Source: Onishia taeanensis
GTDB lineage: Bacteria; Pseudomonadota; Gammaproteobacteria; Pseudomonadales; Halomonadaceae
Length of the DNA stretch: 64,000 nt
NCBI RefSeq assembly: GCF_900100755.1
Contig: NZ_FNCI01000004.1
Coordinates: 188,089 to 252,088, forward strand
Direction: 5' to 3'
Part shown: in pieces, positions 33,602-43,915 of the stretch
How the letters are laid out: each line of letters starts with the position of its first letter
Numbering within the stretch: position 1 is the first letter of the stretch
Position numbers and translations under genes: made by a program
Notes under the pieces: model-generated
The model's database searches: none
The model's input: the letters and a program-made list of their open reading frames with translations, nothing else
Told to the model about the DNA's origin: nothing

Positions 33602-34846
33602 TCAAATCTGATCAAAGAGAGACATGCCCTGAATATCGGCAAAAGATTTTTGCGCCGCCTGTAAACCCACTTGACGCAAGCTATATTCAGAGATCGCCTC
33701 CACATAGTCCAGATCGACCAGATCTGACCGAGTCTGCTCATAGCTCAGCTTGCGATTACTGCTGACCTGATCCACCACATCCAACTCATTGAGCCGGGCG
33801 CCTACAGAGGCACGGGTAGTGAGCACGTTATCCAAGCTGTTATCCAGCTCGCGCATGGAGGTGGCGATCGTGTTTTGCTGATCTGCCTTAAGGCTAGGAT
33901 CACCGTCAATGGGTACCTTCAAGGCATCAATAGCCGACTTGAGGGATGCAAAGACATCCTGATTGGCATCTGAACCATCAGCAGGATTGACCTTGATGCT
34001 ATCTCCCCCGGCAACGTCAGGCTTACCCTCGAGCGTTATCGACAAGGCACCACCACCGAGTTCGATGGTTTGCCCGCTGGTGTAATTTTCTGCAGGGGTA
34101 GTTGTCGTAGTGCCATCGGGGGCAGTGGTCACGACTTCATAGGTACTATCATCGAGAAAGTTGATCTGGTAAGCGTCATCCCCATACCCAGGCAGCGAGG
34201 AATCAAGACGATTCGGACCCGAGAAGGTCACGTTGCCATCGCCTGCTGAATCACGTGCCGCAGTCGCCACATAGCCGGCACCACTGGGCACGCTGTTAAA
34301 GATGGCATCGCCACTATCCGATACAGGCATGAGACGCGACGAGTCGATGCGCTCCTCACGGTTGAAACTGTCGCCAATATAGGCCACGTCACCGCTAGCA
34401 TCTTGAACGAAGGGCGGGGCATCGTCCTTATAACCACCGAACAGATAAGATCCGTTGCCATCAGTGGCATTAGCCTGACCCAGCATGGTGTTATAGATGC
34501 CTTCCAACTCACTGGCCACAGATTGCCTATCGGCATCGCTGAGCGTGCCGTTAGCGGCCTGCACCAGCAACGTTTTGGCGCTAGTGATCGCCTGGCTAAC
34601 ACTATTGAGCACACTTTCTTCTTGTGAAAGCGAATTACGTGCGCTGACGCGGGAGTCGGTATATTGCTGAGTCACCGCCAGCGACTGAGACACGCTAACT
34701 GCCTGAGAGGCCGCCTGGGGATCATCCGAAGGATTAACCACACGGCGCCCGCTAGCGATCTGCTGGCCGACGTCCATAAACTGACTTTGTTGCCGGTTCA
34801 GACTGCCCACGCCCTGCTCAAACATCGTAACGGTACTGATACGCAT
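33602..34846 (-). CDS. flgL: Hook-filament junction protein FlgL (HAP3)
   Basis: FlgL links the hook to the filament and is related to flagellin. The 414 residues start MRISTVTMFEQGVGSLNRQQ, with the junction-protein helix pattern VGQQIASGRRVVNPSDDPQAASQAVSVSQ, a variable middle domain, and a flagellin-like C-terminus (RTSVGARLNELDVVDQ-type region, VEAISEYSLRQVGLQAAQKSFADIQGMSLFDQI). AGGAG lies ten bases before the ATG. It follows flgK by 18 bases and shares its promoter. Confidence 0.96.
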   Translation of the reverse strand: MRISTVTMFEQGVGSLNRQQSQFMDVGQQIASGRRVVNPSDDPQAASQAVSVSQSLAVTQQYTDSRVSARNSLSQEESVLNSVSQAITSAKTLLVQAANGTLSDADRQSVASELEGIYNTMLGQANATDGNGSYLFGGYKDDAPPFVQDASGDVAYIGDSFNREERIDSSRLMPVSDSGDAIFNSVPSGAGYVATAARDSAGDGNVTFSGPNRLDSSLPGYGDDAYQINFLDDSTYEVVTTAPDGTTTTTPAENYTSGQTIELGGGALSITLEGKPDVAGGDSIKVNPADGSDANQDVFASLKSAIDALKVPIDGDPSLKADQQNTIATSMRELDNSLDNVLTTRASVGARLNELDVVDQVSSNRKLSYEQTRSDLVDLDYVEAISEYSLRQVGLQAAQKSFADIQGMSLFDQI

Positions 34847-34864
34847 GATACGAAACTCCTATGA

Positions 34865-36760
34865 TCAGGTCCGCAGGCCAAGAATGGTATCGAACACGGT
34901 AGAGGCGGTCTGAATGACCTTGGAATTGGCTTGGTAATACTGCTGGAAACGAATCAAGTTGGCGGCTTCTTCATCGAGGTTAACCCCGGACTCAGACTGC
35001 TGGACGCCACGCAACTGTTCGGTAAGGCCACTCTGCGCCTCTAGGTTCACCTGCACGATATTCGTGCGATTACCGACATCGCTGACCATCGATGCATAAG
35101 ACCCATTCAGCGTCGCAGACCCTGCAACCAACTCACTGTCCTGCAGGTCCTGCAGTGCAATCGCATTACGATTGTCGCCGGTACCGGCACCATTCAATCC
35201 CAGACTTAGTGTTTGACCATCCTTCAGGTTGCCGAAGGTCAGCGTCACACCGTCCAAGGTTATCTCGTCACCAGACTGCACACTGAAGTTCTGAGCCGCA
35301 CCAGTGTCAGGGGTGGCCACGATATCGAAGTTGCCGCCACCAGCGTCGCTGACGCTGAGTGACCAAGGCGCATCACCCGAAGCCAGAGCGTTGCCGGGCT
35401 CCCCCGTGATGGACTCAACGACTTCGGTATCACCGTTCAATATGCTGCCCGCCGCGATCTTGTCCAGATCGCTAATTTCGGTCTGCATATCTCGGCCCGC
35501 CCGGCGTACTGGCTGTGCTTCGAAGCGATCTCCCTGCAGGAGAGATCCTCCATCGAAGGTGATGACCACGCCGCCAAACGTCAGCTCATCGCTGCCGTTG
35601 AACGTAAAGTCACTACCCGCCGCAAGCTCCTCACCCGAATCTTTACGGGTGATAGTGAAGTCGCTGGCCGCAGCCGGGTTGTCATTATTGACTCGGATCT
35701 CGTAGTCGGTCGCAAGCAGGTTAGAGGTGTCACCAAATGTCGTGGAGGCGACATCGCCGGTGCCTTCATTGTCGGTATGGGCGTAGGCACGCGGTGAGCC
35801 GATGCTGAAGAAAGCGCCGCCGACATTGCCATCGAGATCAATACCGGCCGCATGCTGCTCATTGAAACCCGAGACAAGCGATACCGCGAGCTGACCGATC
35901 TGGTTCTGGGTCTTATCAAGCGTTTCGGTGCGGAAGTTCAGCAGACCACCGAGACTACCGCCGGTGATGCGATCCTCATTGAGCTCTACCATATTACCGC
36001 CGGAATCCTTGTACCCCACCACCGTGCGCTGGGGGTCGGCAGTAGAGCTAATGGCCTCTAGCTGGAAGCCCCTGGTGCCGGCAACCAGCGGCTGACCGTT
36101 CGACAGGGTCACATTATAGGTGCCGCCGTCCTGAATATTGAGTTTGATATTCAGTCGCTCGCTGAGATCGTTTACCAGTTTATCGCGCTGGTTAAGCAAG
36201 CTGTTGGGCGCCTCGCCGTTCTTGGCTTCGGCAAGCACGATTTCACGATTAAGCGTCGCGAGCTGTTTGGTGGTGTTATTGATCTGCGTGACTTCATCAC
36301 CGATCTTGGCATTGATCCCCGTTTGCATATCCTGGAGATAAGCATCGAAAGATCGCACCTGGGCGCTCAATGTATCGGCTGCCCCCAGCACACCCTGCCG
36401 GGCAGCAGGATCCGATGGCGAACCCGATAGATCGCTCATCGCCGAGAACAAATCCTGCATCAGCGGTGAGAGCCCGGCCCCGTCGTCGGCCAGCAGATTA
36501 TCGATCTGGCTGACTTGCGTCTGGTAAGTCTCCAGCGCAGACGACGTGCTGGTCGCATCATTGAGCTGATCGGCCACATAGCGATCGAACTGGCGCTGGA
36601 TATCGCTAACTTTCACACCACCCGCGCTATTACCCTCGGTGAGGATCGTCAGTTCCCGGTTGTAGCCCGGTGTATAGACATTGCTGATGTTGTTACTGGT
36701 GGTATTGAGGGCATTCTGCGCGGCATTCAGGCCGCTGAGGCCGATAGAAAACATGCTCAT
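34865..36760 (-). CDS. flgK: Hook-filament junction protein FlgK (HAP1)
   Basis: First junction protein, added to the hook before the filament. The 631 residues show the rod/hook N-terminus (MFSIGLSGLNAAQNALNTTSNNISNVYTPGYNRE) and the C-terminal rod/hook domain ending QQYYQANSKVIQTASTVFDTILGLRT. Between them lies the FlgK coiled region (SLLNQRDKLVNDLSERLNI) and a long variable part with DUF1533-like Gly/Asp-rich repeats. It is preceded by a sigma-28-like promoter and followed by flgL. Confidence 0.97.
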   Translation of the reverse strand: MSMFSIGLSGLNAAQNALNTTSNNISNVYTPGYNRELTILTEGNSAGGVKVSDIQRQFDRYVADQLNDATSTSSALETYQTQVSQIDNLLADDGAGLSPLMQDLFSAMSDLSGSPSDPAARQGVLGAADTLSAQVRSFDAYLQDMQTGINAKIGDEVTQINNTTKQLATLNREIVLAEAKNGEAPNSLLNQRDKLVNDLSERLNIKLNIQDGGTYNVTLSNGQPLVAGTRGFQLEAISSTADPQRTVVGYKDSGGNMVELNEDRITGGSLGGLLNFRTETLDKTQNQIGQLAVSLVSGFNEQHAAGIDLDGNVGGAFFSIGSPRAYAHTDNEGTGDVASTTFGDTSNLLATDYEIRVNNDNPAAASDFTITRKDSGEELAAGSDFTFNGSDELTFGGVVITFDGGSLLQGDRFEAQPVRRAGRDMQTEISDLDKIAAGSILNGDTEVVESITGEPGNALASGDAPWSLSVSDAGGGNFDIVATPDTGAAQNFSVQSGDEITLDGVTLTFGNLKDGQTLSLGLNGAGTGDNRNAIALQDLQDSELVAGSATLNGSYASMVSDVGNRTNIVQVNLEAQSGLTEQLRGVQQSESGVNLDEEAANLIRFQQYYQANSKVIQTASTVFDTILGLRT

Positions 36761-36789
36761 GACGGGGATCCTTTACATCAATAATCAAC

Positions 36790-36816
36790 ATATCGGCCGG
36801 GGGCCCGCAGACTTGA
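36790..36816 (-). promoter_or_regulatory. Sigma-28 (FliA) promoter of flgK-flgL
   Basis: The minus strand reads TCAAGTCT, 11 bases, GCCGATAT, a 6/8 and 7/8 match to the FliA consensus halves with exact spacing. It starts 30 bases upstream of the flgK ATG and just after the flgJ stop, so flgKL can be expressed late in addition to read-through from the flgB operon. Enterics also have a late flgKL promoter. Confidence 0.85.
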
Positions 36817-36837
36817 TAGTGGCGCAACGCAATCGTG

Positions 36838-37884
36838 CTAGCGTTCTCCAGTTGAACCAGCTGCCAGGCTTTGCTGGCTCTCAGGCGTCAGCGGACCCAG
36901 CGTGCCCATGACGGCAATCAATTTATCGGCATAGCGGGGGTCGGTGGCGTAACCACCGGCCTGCAGGGCGCGGGCAGCCTGACCGGCATCCGGCGCGGTC
37001 AAGACACCGGCATAGCGCGGGTTATCGCCGATCAATCGCGCATAGTCGGTAAAGGCTGCTTCGTAAGAGTCGTAGACCCGGAAGCTATCGGTGATCGCCA
37101 CCCGCTTGCCATCGATCACCTCATGGGTCCTTATATCGGTCGTCTCACCCTGCCAATTACTGCCAGCCTTGATGCCAAAGAGGTTATGGCTATTGCTACC
37201 GTCTTGAGTCGTTATGGAGTAGCGCCCCCAGCCGGTTTCCAGGGCAGCCTGGGAGAGTATGAGCTCGGCTGGCACGCCGGTCGTCCGGCTCGCTCGCTGG
37301 GCCGGCTCTTCGAGTAGCGCCCTGAAGTTCTCGACATGCTCGAGGCGAGACGCCTGACGAGCCGCCTCTCGCTCATTGCTGGGCGCTGCCCCAGCGACTG
37401 CATCAGTCGAGTTGCTTGCCAGCTGGGCATCCACTGCATCCAGGAAGTTCTGCGGTGTTGCGGAGCCTTCTATGCTTTGAACGTTCACTGACGGCTGTCC
37501 TGCTCCTGAACGGGTCAGCTGCTGCATGGGCTCGCCACGGGGGATGCCCGAAATAAGGCTATTACTGCGGGTATCGACGGTATGACGACCACCACCGAGC
37601 TGTTTCTCCAGCATCTCGGCCAGACCAAAGCCCTGACCCGCGAGGTGCTGCGACCACTGCTGATCGAGTAGGGAGGTAAACATCTCGGTTTGCTTGCTGT
37701 TGAAAAGGTCACTCTTGGGGATCGCATCACGCATGCTGGTCATCATCTTCTGCAGAAACAGCGCCTCGAACTGCTTGGCCGCCGCCTGCCTACCAGCATC
37801 CTCGTCCACCCGTGCCGTGTGTTTAAGGCGCTGGAACCCCTGCATATCGAGGGCAAACTGACCGCTCATGTCCTGAATCGTCAT
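36838..37884 (-). CDS. flgJ: Rod assembly protein and peptidoglycan hydrolase FlgJ
   Basis: A periplasmic bifunctional protein. Residues 1-110 are the rod-capping domain (FEALFLQKMMTSMRDAIPKSDLF). A variable linker follows. Residues 190-335 are a glucosaminidase-type hydrolase that opens peptidoglycan for the rod, with the catalytic Glu in SQAALETGWGRYSI and the block NLFGIKAGSNWQGE, then YAGVLTAPDAGQAARALQAGGYATDPRYADKL. At 348 residues it is the long, two-domain form. Its ATG overlaps the flgI stop (TAATG). Confidence 0.97.
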   Translation of the reverse strand: MTIQDMSGQFALDMQGFQRLKHTARVDEDAGRQAAAKQFEALFLQKMMTSMRDAIPKSDLFNSKQTEMFTSLLDQQWSQHLAGQGFGLAEMLEKQLGGGRHTVDTRSNSLISGIPRGEPMQQLTRSGAGQPSVNVQSIEGSATPQNFLDAVDAQLASNSTDAVAGAAPSNEREAARQASRLEHVENFRALLEEPAQRASRTTGVPAELILSQAALETGWGRYSITTQDGSNSHNLFGIKAGSNWQGETTDIRTHEVIDGKRVAITDSFRVYDSYEAAFTDYARLIGDNPRYAGVLTAPDAGQAARALQAGGYATDPRYADKLIAVMGTLGPLTPESQQSLAAGSTGER

Positions 37885-39020
37885 TAGATAATCTCCAACT
37901 CGGCACGCAGCGAACCGGCAGCCTTCAGTGCCTGGAGAATGGACATCAGATCCTGCGGGGATGCCCCGAGCGCATTGAGTGCATCCACGACCTCTGACAG
38001 GTCGGCCCCCTCGACCTCTCGTAGATACGCCTCCTGCTGCTGAATGCCGATATTGGTATTCGGCACGACGGCTGTCTGTCCGCCCTGACTAAAGGCATTG
38101 GGCTGGCTGACCTGGAAGTCGGTATCGATGATGATCGACAGACTGCCATGGGCCACCGCCGCATGCCGCAGCGTGACGCGACTGTTCATGACCACCGACC
38201 CCGTCCGCGAGTTGATGACCACCTTGGCAGCCGCTTCGCGCGGATTGATCTCCACGTTCTCTACCCGCGCCATAAAGCCGACCCTGGCATTGTCGTTCAA
38301 GGGGCCCTGCAACTGAATGACGCGCCCGTTGAGCGCTGAGGCCACCGGGCGCCCGAACTCCATATTGATCGCCGTCACAGCGCGCTGGGCGGTGCCGAAA
38401 TCCGTATCCCTGAGCAACAGCTCCAGCATTCCGCCCTGGCGACCAAGTTCGAGCGGCACTTGGCGCTCGACCAAGGCACCACCGGGGATGCGTCCATTGG
38501 CCTGCTGATTGATCTGAACACTGCTGCCACCAGCCTGTGCACCCACGCCAGATACCAGCAGGTTGCCCTGCGCCATGGCGTAGGTCTGCCCATCGGCGCC
38601 CTTCAGAGGCGTCATCAACAACGTTCCACCGCGCAGGCTTTGTGCGTTACCCACTGACGACACCACGATATCGAGCTCTTGGCCCTGGCGGGCGAAGGCC
38701 GGCAGTTTGGCCGTGACCATCACAGCCGCTACGTTGCGCAGCTGCAGGTTGGTGCCCTGAGGCACCGTAATCCCCAACTGAGACAACATGTTGGTCAGAC
38801 TCTGGCTGGTGAAAGGCGCCTGGGTGGTCTGGTCACCGCTGCCATCAAGCCCCACGACCAGGCCATAGCCAACGAGAGCGTTATCGCGCACACCGGCGAA
38901 ATCAGACAGCTCACGCAGCTGCTCGGCACGTGCAGACAATGCCCAAACCAGCAGCAGGGCAAGCATCAGGCCTTGCCGAAGAACACAAAACTCTCGAGAA
39001 ACGAAAAATGCACGCATCAT
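37884..39020 (-). CDS. flgI: Flagellar P-ring protein FlgI
   Basis: Periplasmic P-ring protein around the rod. The 378 residues start with a signal peptide (LALLLVWALSARA), then the mature family sequence EQLRELSDFAGVRDNALVGYGLVVGLDGSGDQT and VNSRTGSVVMNSRV-type (here VVINSRTGSVVMNSRVTL). The C-terminus DLMSILQALKAAGSLRAELEII is typical. The first ATG has AAGG upstream. It follows flgH by about 30 bases and overlaps flgJ by one base. Confidence 0.98.
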   Translation of the reverse strand: MMRAFFVSREFCVLRQGLMLALLLVWALSARAEQLRELSDFAGVRDNALVGYGLVVGLDGSGDQTTQAPFTSQSLTNMLSQLGITVPQGTNLQLRNVAAVMVTAKLPAFARQGQELDIVVSSVGNAQSLRGGTLLMTPLKGADGQTYAMAQGNLLVSGVGAQAGGSSVQINQQANGRIPGGALVERQVPLELGRQGGMLELLLRDTDFGTAQRAVTAINMEFGRPVASALNGRVIQLQGPLNDNARVGFMARVENVEINPREAAAKVVINSRTGSVVMNSRVTLRHAAVAHGSLSIIIDTDFQVSQPNAFSQGGQTAVVPNTNIGIQQQEAYLREVEGADLSEVVDALNALGASPQDLMSILQALKAAGSLRAELEII

Positions 39021-39050
39021 TCAGGCCTTGCCAAGGAAGTCGGATAACAC

Positions 39051-39743
39051 CTAGAACGGCGAAATATTGAGGAAGAAACGCTGCAGCCAACCCATGTGCT
39101 GCGCCTCGTTGATATAGCCGTCGCCCACGTACTCGATACGCGCATCAGCGACCTGAGTCGAAGGCACGGTATTTTGTCCGGTAATGGTGCGAGGGTTCAC
39201 CACGCCGGAGAAGCGTATGAACTCGGTTCCCTGGTTGATGGCGATCTGTTTCTCACCCCTCACTCGCAGGTTACCGTTGGGCATCACGTCCAATACCGAG
39301 ACGGTAATGGTCCCGGTGAAGGTATTGTTGGCTTCGGAGCCGCCACCGCCGGCGAAATCACTCTGCCCGGAGAGATCGAAGCCGTATTCGGCCAGCTGTT
39401 CAAGCGCATCGGGGGCGCTATCGATGGTCAGTCCAGCAGAGCCGGAACGATCGGCGTTACTTTGCGAGTTCTTGCTGGCACTGACCTCTTCATCGAGCAC
39501 GATGGTCAGAATATCGCCGATGGCTCTAGGCCTGCGATCTTCAAAAAGCGGCTGATAGGCATAGCCAGCGTTCGCTTGATAAATGGAGCCGTTAGGTACA
39601 GGCGGCCGCGGTTCGGCGATGTTGACCTGCTCCTGCTCACCCACTACCGATGCTCGCGGCAGCTGTGCGCAGCCGGACACCAGCAGACACAGCACCATTA
39701 CCAACGCCCAGTGCCTGACCGGCATACACCCCTTGAAGATCAT
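39051..39743 (-). CDS. flgH: Flagellar L-ring lipoprotein FlgH
   Basis: Outer-membrane L-ring lipoprotein. The 230 residues carry a lipobox (LLVSGC) near residue 24, then [33 protein letters not shown], and the C-terminal [30 protein letters not shown] and [19 protein letters not shown], all hallmarks of FlgH. The length matches E. coli (232). AAGGGGCGG precedes the ATG. It lies 14 bases after flgG. Confidence 0.98.
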   Translation of the reverse strand: MIFKGCMPVRHWALVMVLCLLVSGCAQLPRASVVGEQEQVNIAEPRPPVPNGSIYQANAGYAYQPLFEDRRPRAIGDILTIVLDEEVSASKNSQSNADRSGSAGLTIDSAPDALEQLAEYGFDLSGQSDFAGGGGSEANNTFTGTITVSVLDVMPNGNLRVRGEKQIAINQGTEFIRFSGVVNPRTITGQNTVPSTQVADARIEYVGDGYINEAQHMGWLQRFFLNISPF

Positions 39744-39756
39744 GACCGCCCCTTGG

Positions 39757-40539
39757 TTACAGCTGTGCCAACCGGCTTAGCATTTCATCGGACGTCTTGA
39801 CGGCCTTGCTATTGATCTCGTAGGCACGCTGGGTCTGGATCATGCTGACCATTTCTTCGACGACATTGACGTTGGAGGTTTCCACATAGCCCTGATAGAT
39901 CGTCCCCAGGCCATTAGCGCCCGGGATGTTTTCGTTACGCGGCCCTGAGGATGCCGTTTCCAGGTATTGGTTTTCGCCGATGCTCTCGAGACCGGCCGGG
40001 TTAACGAAGCTGGACAGCGTCAACTGACCAATTTCGCGGTTGCCTGCCACACCCGGCTCGGTCACCGAGACGATACCGTCTTGCCCGATGCTGACCGAAA
40101 GCGCATTTTCCGGAACGACAATCGCTGGCTGAACGGGATAGCCGCTCGAGGTCACCATCTGGCCGTTGGCATCGAGCTGAAAACTGCCATCGCGAGTATA
40201 AGCCGTAGTGCCATCGGGTCGCAGTACGTTGAAAAAACCGTTGCCGTTAATCGCCAGATCGCGGGAGTTCTCGGTTTGCTCGATGGCGCCTTGGCTATGC
40301 AGCCGCTCGTTGGCCACCGGACGCACGCCGCTACCCACCTGCAAGCCCGAAGGCAAGGTGTTCTGAGCATCGTTCTGGGCACCCGGCTGACGCAGGTTCT
40401 GGTACATAAGGTCTTCGAACACGGCCCGAGACTTCTTGAAACCGTTGGTGCTGACGTTGGCCAGATTGTTCGAGATGACGTCCATCTGAACCTGTTGGGC
40501 CTCGAGCCCCGTCTTGGCGGTCCATAATGATCGAATCAT
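39757..40539 (-). CDS. flgG: Distal rod protein FlgG
   Basis: Distal rod subunit. The 260 residues equal E. coli FlgG in length and show [47 protein letters not shown] at the N-terminus (rod/hook signature) and [34 protein letters not shown] at the C-terminus. CAGGAG lies nine bases before the ATG. It is preceded by flgF after a 58-base gap. Confidence 0.98.
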   Translation of the reverse strand: MIRSLWTAKTGLEAQQVQMDVISNNLANVSTNGFKKSRAVFEDLMYQNLRQPGAQNDAQNTLPSGLQVGSGVRPVANERLHSQGAIEQTENSRDLAINGNGFFNVLRPDGTTAYTRDGSFQLDANGQMVTSSGYPVQPAIVVPENALSVSIGQDGIVSVTEPGVAGNREIGQLTLSSFVNPAGLESIGENQYLETASSGPRNENIPGANGLGTIYQGYVETSNVNVVEEMVSMIQTQRAYEINSKAVKTSDEMLSRLAQL

Positions 40540-40597
40540 GGAAAATCTCCTGAAATAAGGCGCCTATCGGAATAGAACGCCTGAAATTAGAGCGCTA

Positions 40598-41347
40598 TCA
40601 GCTAATCGATAAAAGGCTGTTGGCACGCTGAGCATTCTCGTCGGCGCTGCTGATAACCTTCATCTGCATTTCGAAGCGCCGCGCCGTATCGATCATCGAC
40701 ACCATCGACTCGATCGCACTAACGTTACTGCCTTCCAAGGCACCGGAGGCAACGCGGACGTCTTCGTCACGGCCAAGCACCTGTGGCTGACCATTGGGCC
40801 CTGCACGAAAGAGGCCATCCTCGCCACGGGTCAAACCGGCATCACCGGGAGAAACGAGCTTCAGGCGTCCCACATTGACGATGGCATCGGGATTTTGGCC
40901 GGCACCAATCGCACTGATGGTACCGTCGCCGCCCACGGCCAGCTTGGCTTCCAGAGGAACGGCGATGGGCCCGCCATCGCCCAGCACGGGACGTCCACCA
41001 CTAGTCAGCACGCCGTTACCGTCTATTTGCAGGTCGCCGCGGCGGGTATAGGCCTCATTGCCACCGGCATCCTGAACGGCAAGCCAGCCATCACCCCGAA
41101 TCGCCACATCGAGATCACGGCCGGTGGCGTTGACAGGGCCAGGGCTAAAGTCCGACCCCGGCGTGCTGGCCGCCACCGAGGCGCGCGTATCCAGAACGCC
41201 ATCACCCTGAACGGGTACAGCCCGCATGGCATGAAGCTGCGCGCGGAACCCCGATGTCGAAGCATTGGCCAGGTTATTGCTGACCACTGCCTGTTGCTGA
41301 AGACTCTGACTGGCACCGCTCATAGCGGTATATAGCATGCGGTCCAT
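40598..41347 (-). CDS. flgF: Proximal rod protein FlgF
   Basis: Rod subunit, cytoplasmic until exported. The 249 residues start MDRMLYTAMSGASQSLQQQAVVSNNLANASTSGFRAQ and end with a rod/hook C-terminal domain (VSMIDTARRFEMQMKVISSADENAQRANSLLSIS). Similar to E. coli FlgF (251). It follows flgE by 20 bases within the axial operon. Confidence 0.97.
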   Translation of the reverse strand: MDRMLYTAMSGASQSLQQQAVVSNNLANASTSGFRAQLHAMRAVPVQGDGVLDTRASVAASTPGSDFSPGPVNATGRDLDVAIRGDGWLAVQDAGGNEAYTRRGDLQIDGNGVLTSGGRPVLGDGGPIAVPLEAKLAVGGDGTISAIGAGQNPDAIVNVGRLKLVSPGDAGLTRGEDGLFRAGPNGQPQVLGRDEDVRVASGALEGSNVSAIESMVSMIDTARRFEMQMKVISSADENAQRANSLLSIS

Positions 41348-41367
41348 TATCGGCTCATCCTCACCCG

Positions 41368-42645
41368 TTAACGCAGGTTAACAGCGCTCTGCAGAATCTC
41401 ATCCTGGACCTTGATGGTCTGGGAGTTCGCCTGATAGGCGCGCTGTGCCACGATCATGTCGACCAGCTCGGAGGCCATATCGACGTTGGAGGTCTCGACC
41501 GCACCGGCAGTCACACTGCCCAGCACCCCGGTCCCCGGCTGTCCGACCAGCTCACCGCCAGACGCAGCGGTCTCGGTCCAGGCGTTGTCACCGGCCGCCT
41601 TCAAGCCTTCCGGGTTGCGGAAGTTGGCCAGGGCAATCTGCCCTGCGGACTGGGCCTGCTCGTTGGAAAACTTGCGTACGATGCTGCCATCGTCTTCGAT
41701 CTCGATGCCGACCAGGGTGCCAGCGGTATAGCCGTTCTGGGTCAACTGGTCGCTGGTGGAGTCTTTAGCAAACTGCGAAGTACCGGTGAGACTGAGTTCC
41801 ACACCAGCCATGTCGGCAGCGCCCCCACCAAGCTGAGCCGCAGTGAAGGTAAAGTTAGTGGCGTCGGCCCCAGCGGTCCCGTTCACACTGCTCAGCGCAC
41901 CACTGGAATCGAACTCAAGCGTAAACTCATTAACGTCATCGCCCGGGGTACCACCGTCATTGACTTGCCCATCAAGCGCAACGTTACCCTGCCAGGTATT
42001 GGCGCCGGTTTTTTCGTAGTAGACCGTCACATTGCGGGCATTACCCAGCGAGTCGAAGGTCGTAAAACTGTTGGAGTAGTGATAGTCGATATCCTGGGTA
42101 CCGCCGCTATCTTCTACCGTCGCCGTTTCTAGCTGGTCAGGATCGCCCGCGACAGAGCTGGCATCCAGGTTATAGACGGCATTGATCTGTGTGGTTGCCT
42201 GAGCGGGCATACCGGCCGCCGGCACACGCAGTACTTCGGGCTGACCGCCGGCCACGACATCCGAGAAGGGATCATTGGCGTCCGAAAGGCCATACCCCAT
42301 CAGCCGTGCGCCCTGAGCGTTCACCAAGTAACCATCGGCGTCCATGCTCAACTGACCGTTACGCGAATAGACGGTTTCGCCATTCTGCTGCATGCGGAAA
42401 AAGCCTTCGCCGCTAATGGCCAGATCCAGCTCACGACTGGTGCTTTCAATGTTGCCGTCGCTGAAATCCTGGCGCACGGCCGACACCTGCGTGCCCAGGC
42501 CGACATCGGCATTGGCGAAAACGTCGGCGAAAAGCGTCGTCGACGACTTGAAGCCAACGGTCTGGGAGTTGGCGATGTTATTGCCCAAGGTATTCAGATT
42601 GGCCTTGGCGGCATTCAGGCCACTCAGCGCTTGTGAAAAGCCCAT
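41368..42645 (-). CDS. flgE: Flagellar hook protein FlgE
   Basis: Structural subunit of the hook. The 425 residues start MGFSQALSGLNAAKANLNTLGNNIANSQTVGFKSSTTLFADVF and end with the rod/hook C-terminal domain (ASELVDMIVAQRAYQANSQTIKVQDEILQSAVNLR). The middle is variable and Asp/Gly/Thr-rich, as in an acidic, exported protein of a halophile. AGGAAA precedes the ATG. The gap to flgD is 120 bases. Confidence 0.98.
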   Translation of the reverse strand: MGFSQALSGLNAAKANLNTLGNNIANSQTVGFKSSTTLFADVFANADVGLGTQVSAVRQDFSDGNIESTSRELDLAISGEGFFRMQQNGETVYSRNGQLSMDADGYLVNAQGARLMGYGLSDANDPFSDVVAGGQPEVLRVPAAGMPAQATTQINAVYNLDASSVAGDPDQLETATVEDSGGTQDIDYHYSNSFTTFDSLGNARNVTVYYEKTGANTWQGNVALDGQVNDGGTPGDDVNEFTLEFDSSGALSSVNGTAGADATNFTFTAAQLGGGAADMAGVELSLTGTSQFAKDSTSDQLTQNGYTAGTLVGIEIEDDGSIVRKFSNEQAQSAGQIALANFRNPEGLKAAGDNAWTETAASGGELVGQPGTGVLGSVTAGAVETSNVDMASELVDMIVAQRAYQANSQTIKVQDEILQSAVNLR

Positions 42646-42765
42646 GGTTCATTTCCTTTATAGCGATGTGAAGATGCGATATGAGAGACGGGTACTTTTT
42701 CTAAACCAGCTTTCTAGCCGAATAGCCTGGGCTGAGAGCACTCGCTGAGCGCCAGGCCGGAGGCT

Positions 42766-43458
42766 TTAGAGAATCTGCTTGACGTCATTCAGGCCGATCT
42801 GTCCGTAGACGGCACCGAGATCAAGCAAGACATCTCCGTTTTCCTGAGGCGTCACAGCCCCTACCTGTGCATAGTTAAGCGTCTGGGAATTGATGGGGCT
42901 CTCACCACGTGTCGCCTGCAAGGACACGTTATAGGCACCTTCCGGCGCTTTTTCGCCAGAAGACAGTTGGCCATCCCAGGAAATATTCGACACTCCAGCC
43001 TTGGCGCTACCCGCGTCATACTGGTCGATGACCTGACCGGAACCATTGGTGATGGTCACGCGTACATTATCGGCGGGCTGATCAAGCTCAATGCCGATAG
43101 GCGTGGTAGTCACTCTTCCATCCACTTGACTGGTCAACACCTTATTGCCCGGCACCATCACGCCAGAGCCGACCAGCCCGGCGGCTTCAAGCGCTCGGCC
43201 TTGATCGATCTGATCCGTGATGGACGAGAGGGTGGTGTTGAGTTTCTCGATGCCGCTGACGGTGTTGATCTGCGCCAGCTGGGACGTCATCTCAGCATTC
43301 TCCATGGGGTTCATGGGATCCTGGTTCTTCAACTGCGTCACCAGCAGCGTCATGAACCGATCGTTGAGATCGTCAGACTCGCGGTTGGCGGCCTTGCTGG
43401 CTTGCCCGGCGGTGCCGTTGACGCTATTCAAGACATTCGAGTCGATGCTAGTAGCCAT
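42766..43458 (-). CDS. flgD: Hook cap/scaffold protein FlgD
   Basis: FlgD caps the growing hook and is lost from the finished structure. The 230 residues show the conserved N-terminal part (DDLNDRFMTLLVTQLKNQDPMNPMENAEMTSQLAQINTVSGIEKLNTTL), the FLG-type beta domain (DVRVTI-type stretch, SWDGQLSSGEKAPEGAYNVSL) and a short C-terminus. It follows flgC by four bases. Confidence 0.97.
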   Translation of the reverse strand: MATSIDSNVLNSVNGTAGQASKAANRESDDLNDRFMTLLVTQLKNQDPMNPMENAEMTSQLAQINTVSGIEKLNTTLSSITDQIDQGRALEAAGLVGSGVMVPGNKVLTSQVDGRVTTTPIGIELDQPADNVRVTITNGSGQVIDQYDAGSAKAGVSNISWDGQLSSGEKAPEGAYNVSLQATRGESPINSQTLNYAQVGAVTPQENGDVLLDLGAVYGQIGLNDVKQIL

Positions 43459-43462
43459 GTAA

Positions 43463-43870
43463 TCAGCTCTCTCCCAGGGTCAACGTTTTGGTCATCAGCT
43501 GTTTGCTGGTGTTCATTACCTCAACATTCGCCTGATAGGAACGTGACGCCGAGATCATGTTGACCATCTCATTGGTGGGATCCACGTTGGGCATGGTCAC
43601 GTAGCCATCATCGTCTGCAAGCGGATGGTCAGGGCGATATTCCATGCGCATCGGCGACGGATCATCCACGACGCCGGTAACGCGCACGCCACCGACCTCA
43701 GAGCCACCCTGTTGCTGGGCCTCGAACCAGACTTGCTTCGCGCGATACGGCTCGCCATCGGGTCCTGCCACGCTATCCGCGTTAGCGAGGTTGCTGGCGG
43801 TCACGTTCATCCGCTGCGCCTGCGCGCTCATAGCGGAAGCAGATATGTCAAAGATCGAAAACATCGACAT
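43463..43870 (-). CDS. flgC: Proximal rod protein FlgC
   Basis: Rod subunit of 135 residues, the E. coli length being 134. It carries [51 protein letters not shown], and the C-terminal [49 protein letters not shown] lies ten bases before the ATG. It follows flgB by about 45 bases. Confidence 0.98.
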   Translation of the reverse strand: MSMFSIFDISASAMSAQAQRMNVTASNLANADSVAGPDGEPYRAKQVWFEAQQQGGSEVGGVRVTGVVDDPSPMRMEYRPDHPLADDDGYVTMPNVDPTNEMVNMISASRSYQANVEVMNTSKQLMTKTLTLGES

Positions 43871-43915
43871 GCTTAGCTCACTCCTTAGGCTCGGAGGCCT
43901 CCATCATTCTGATGA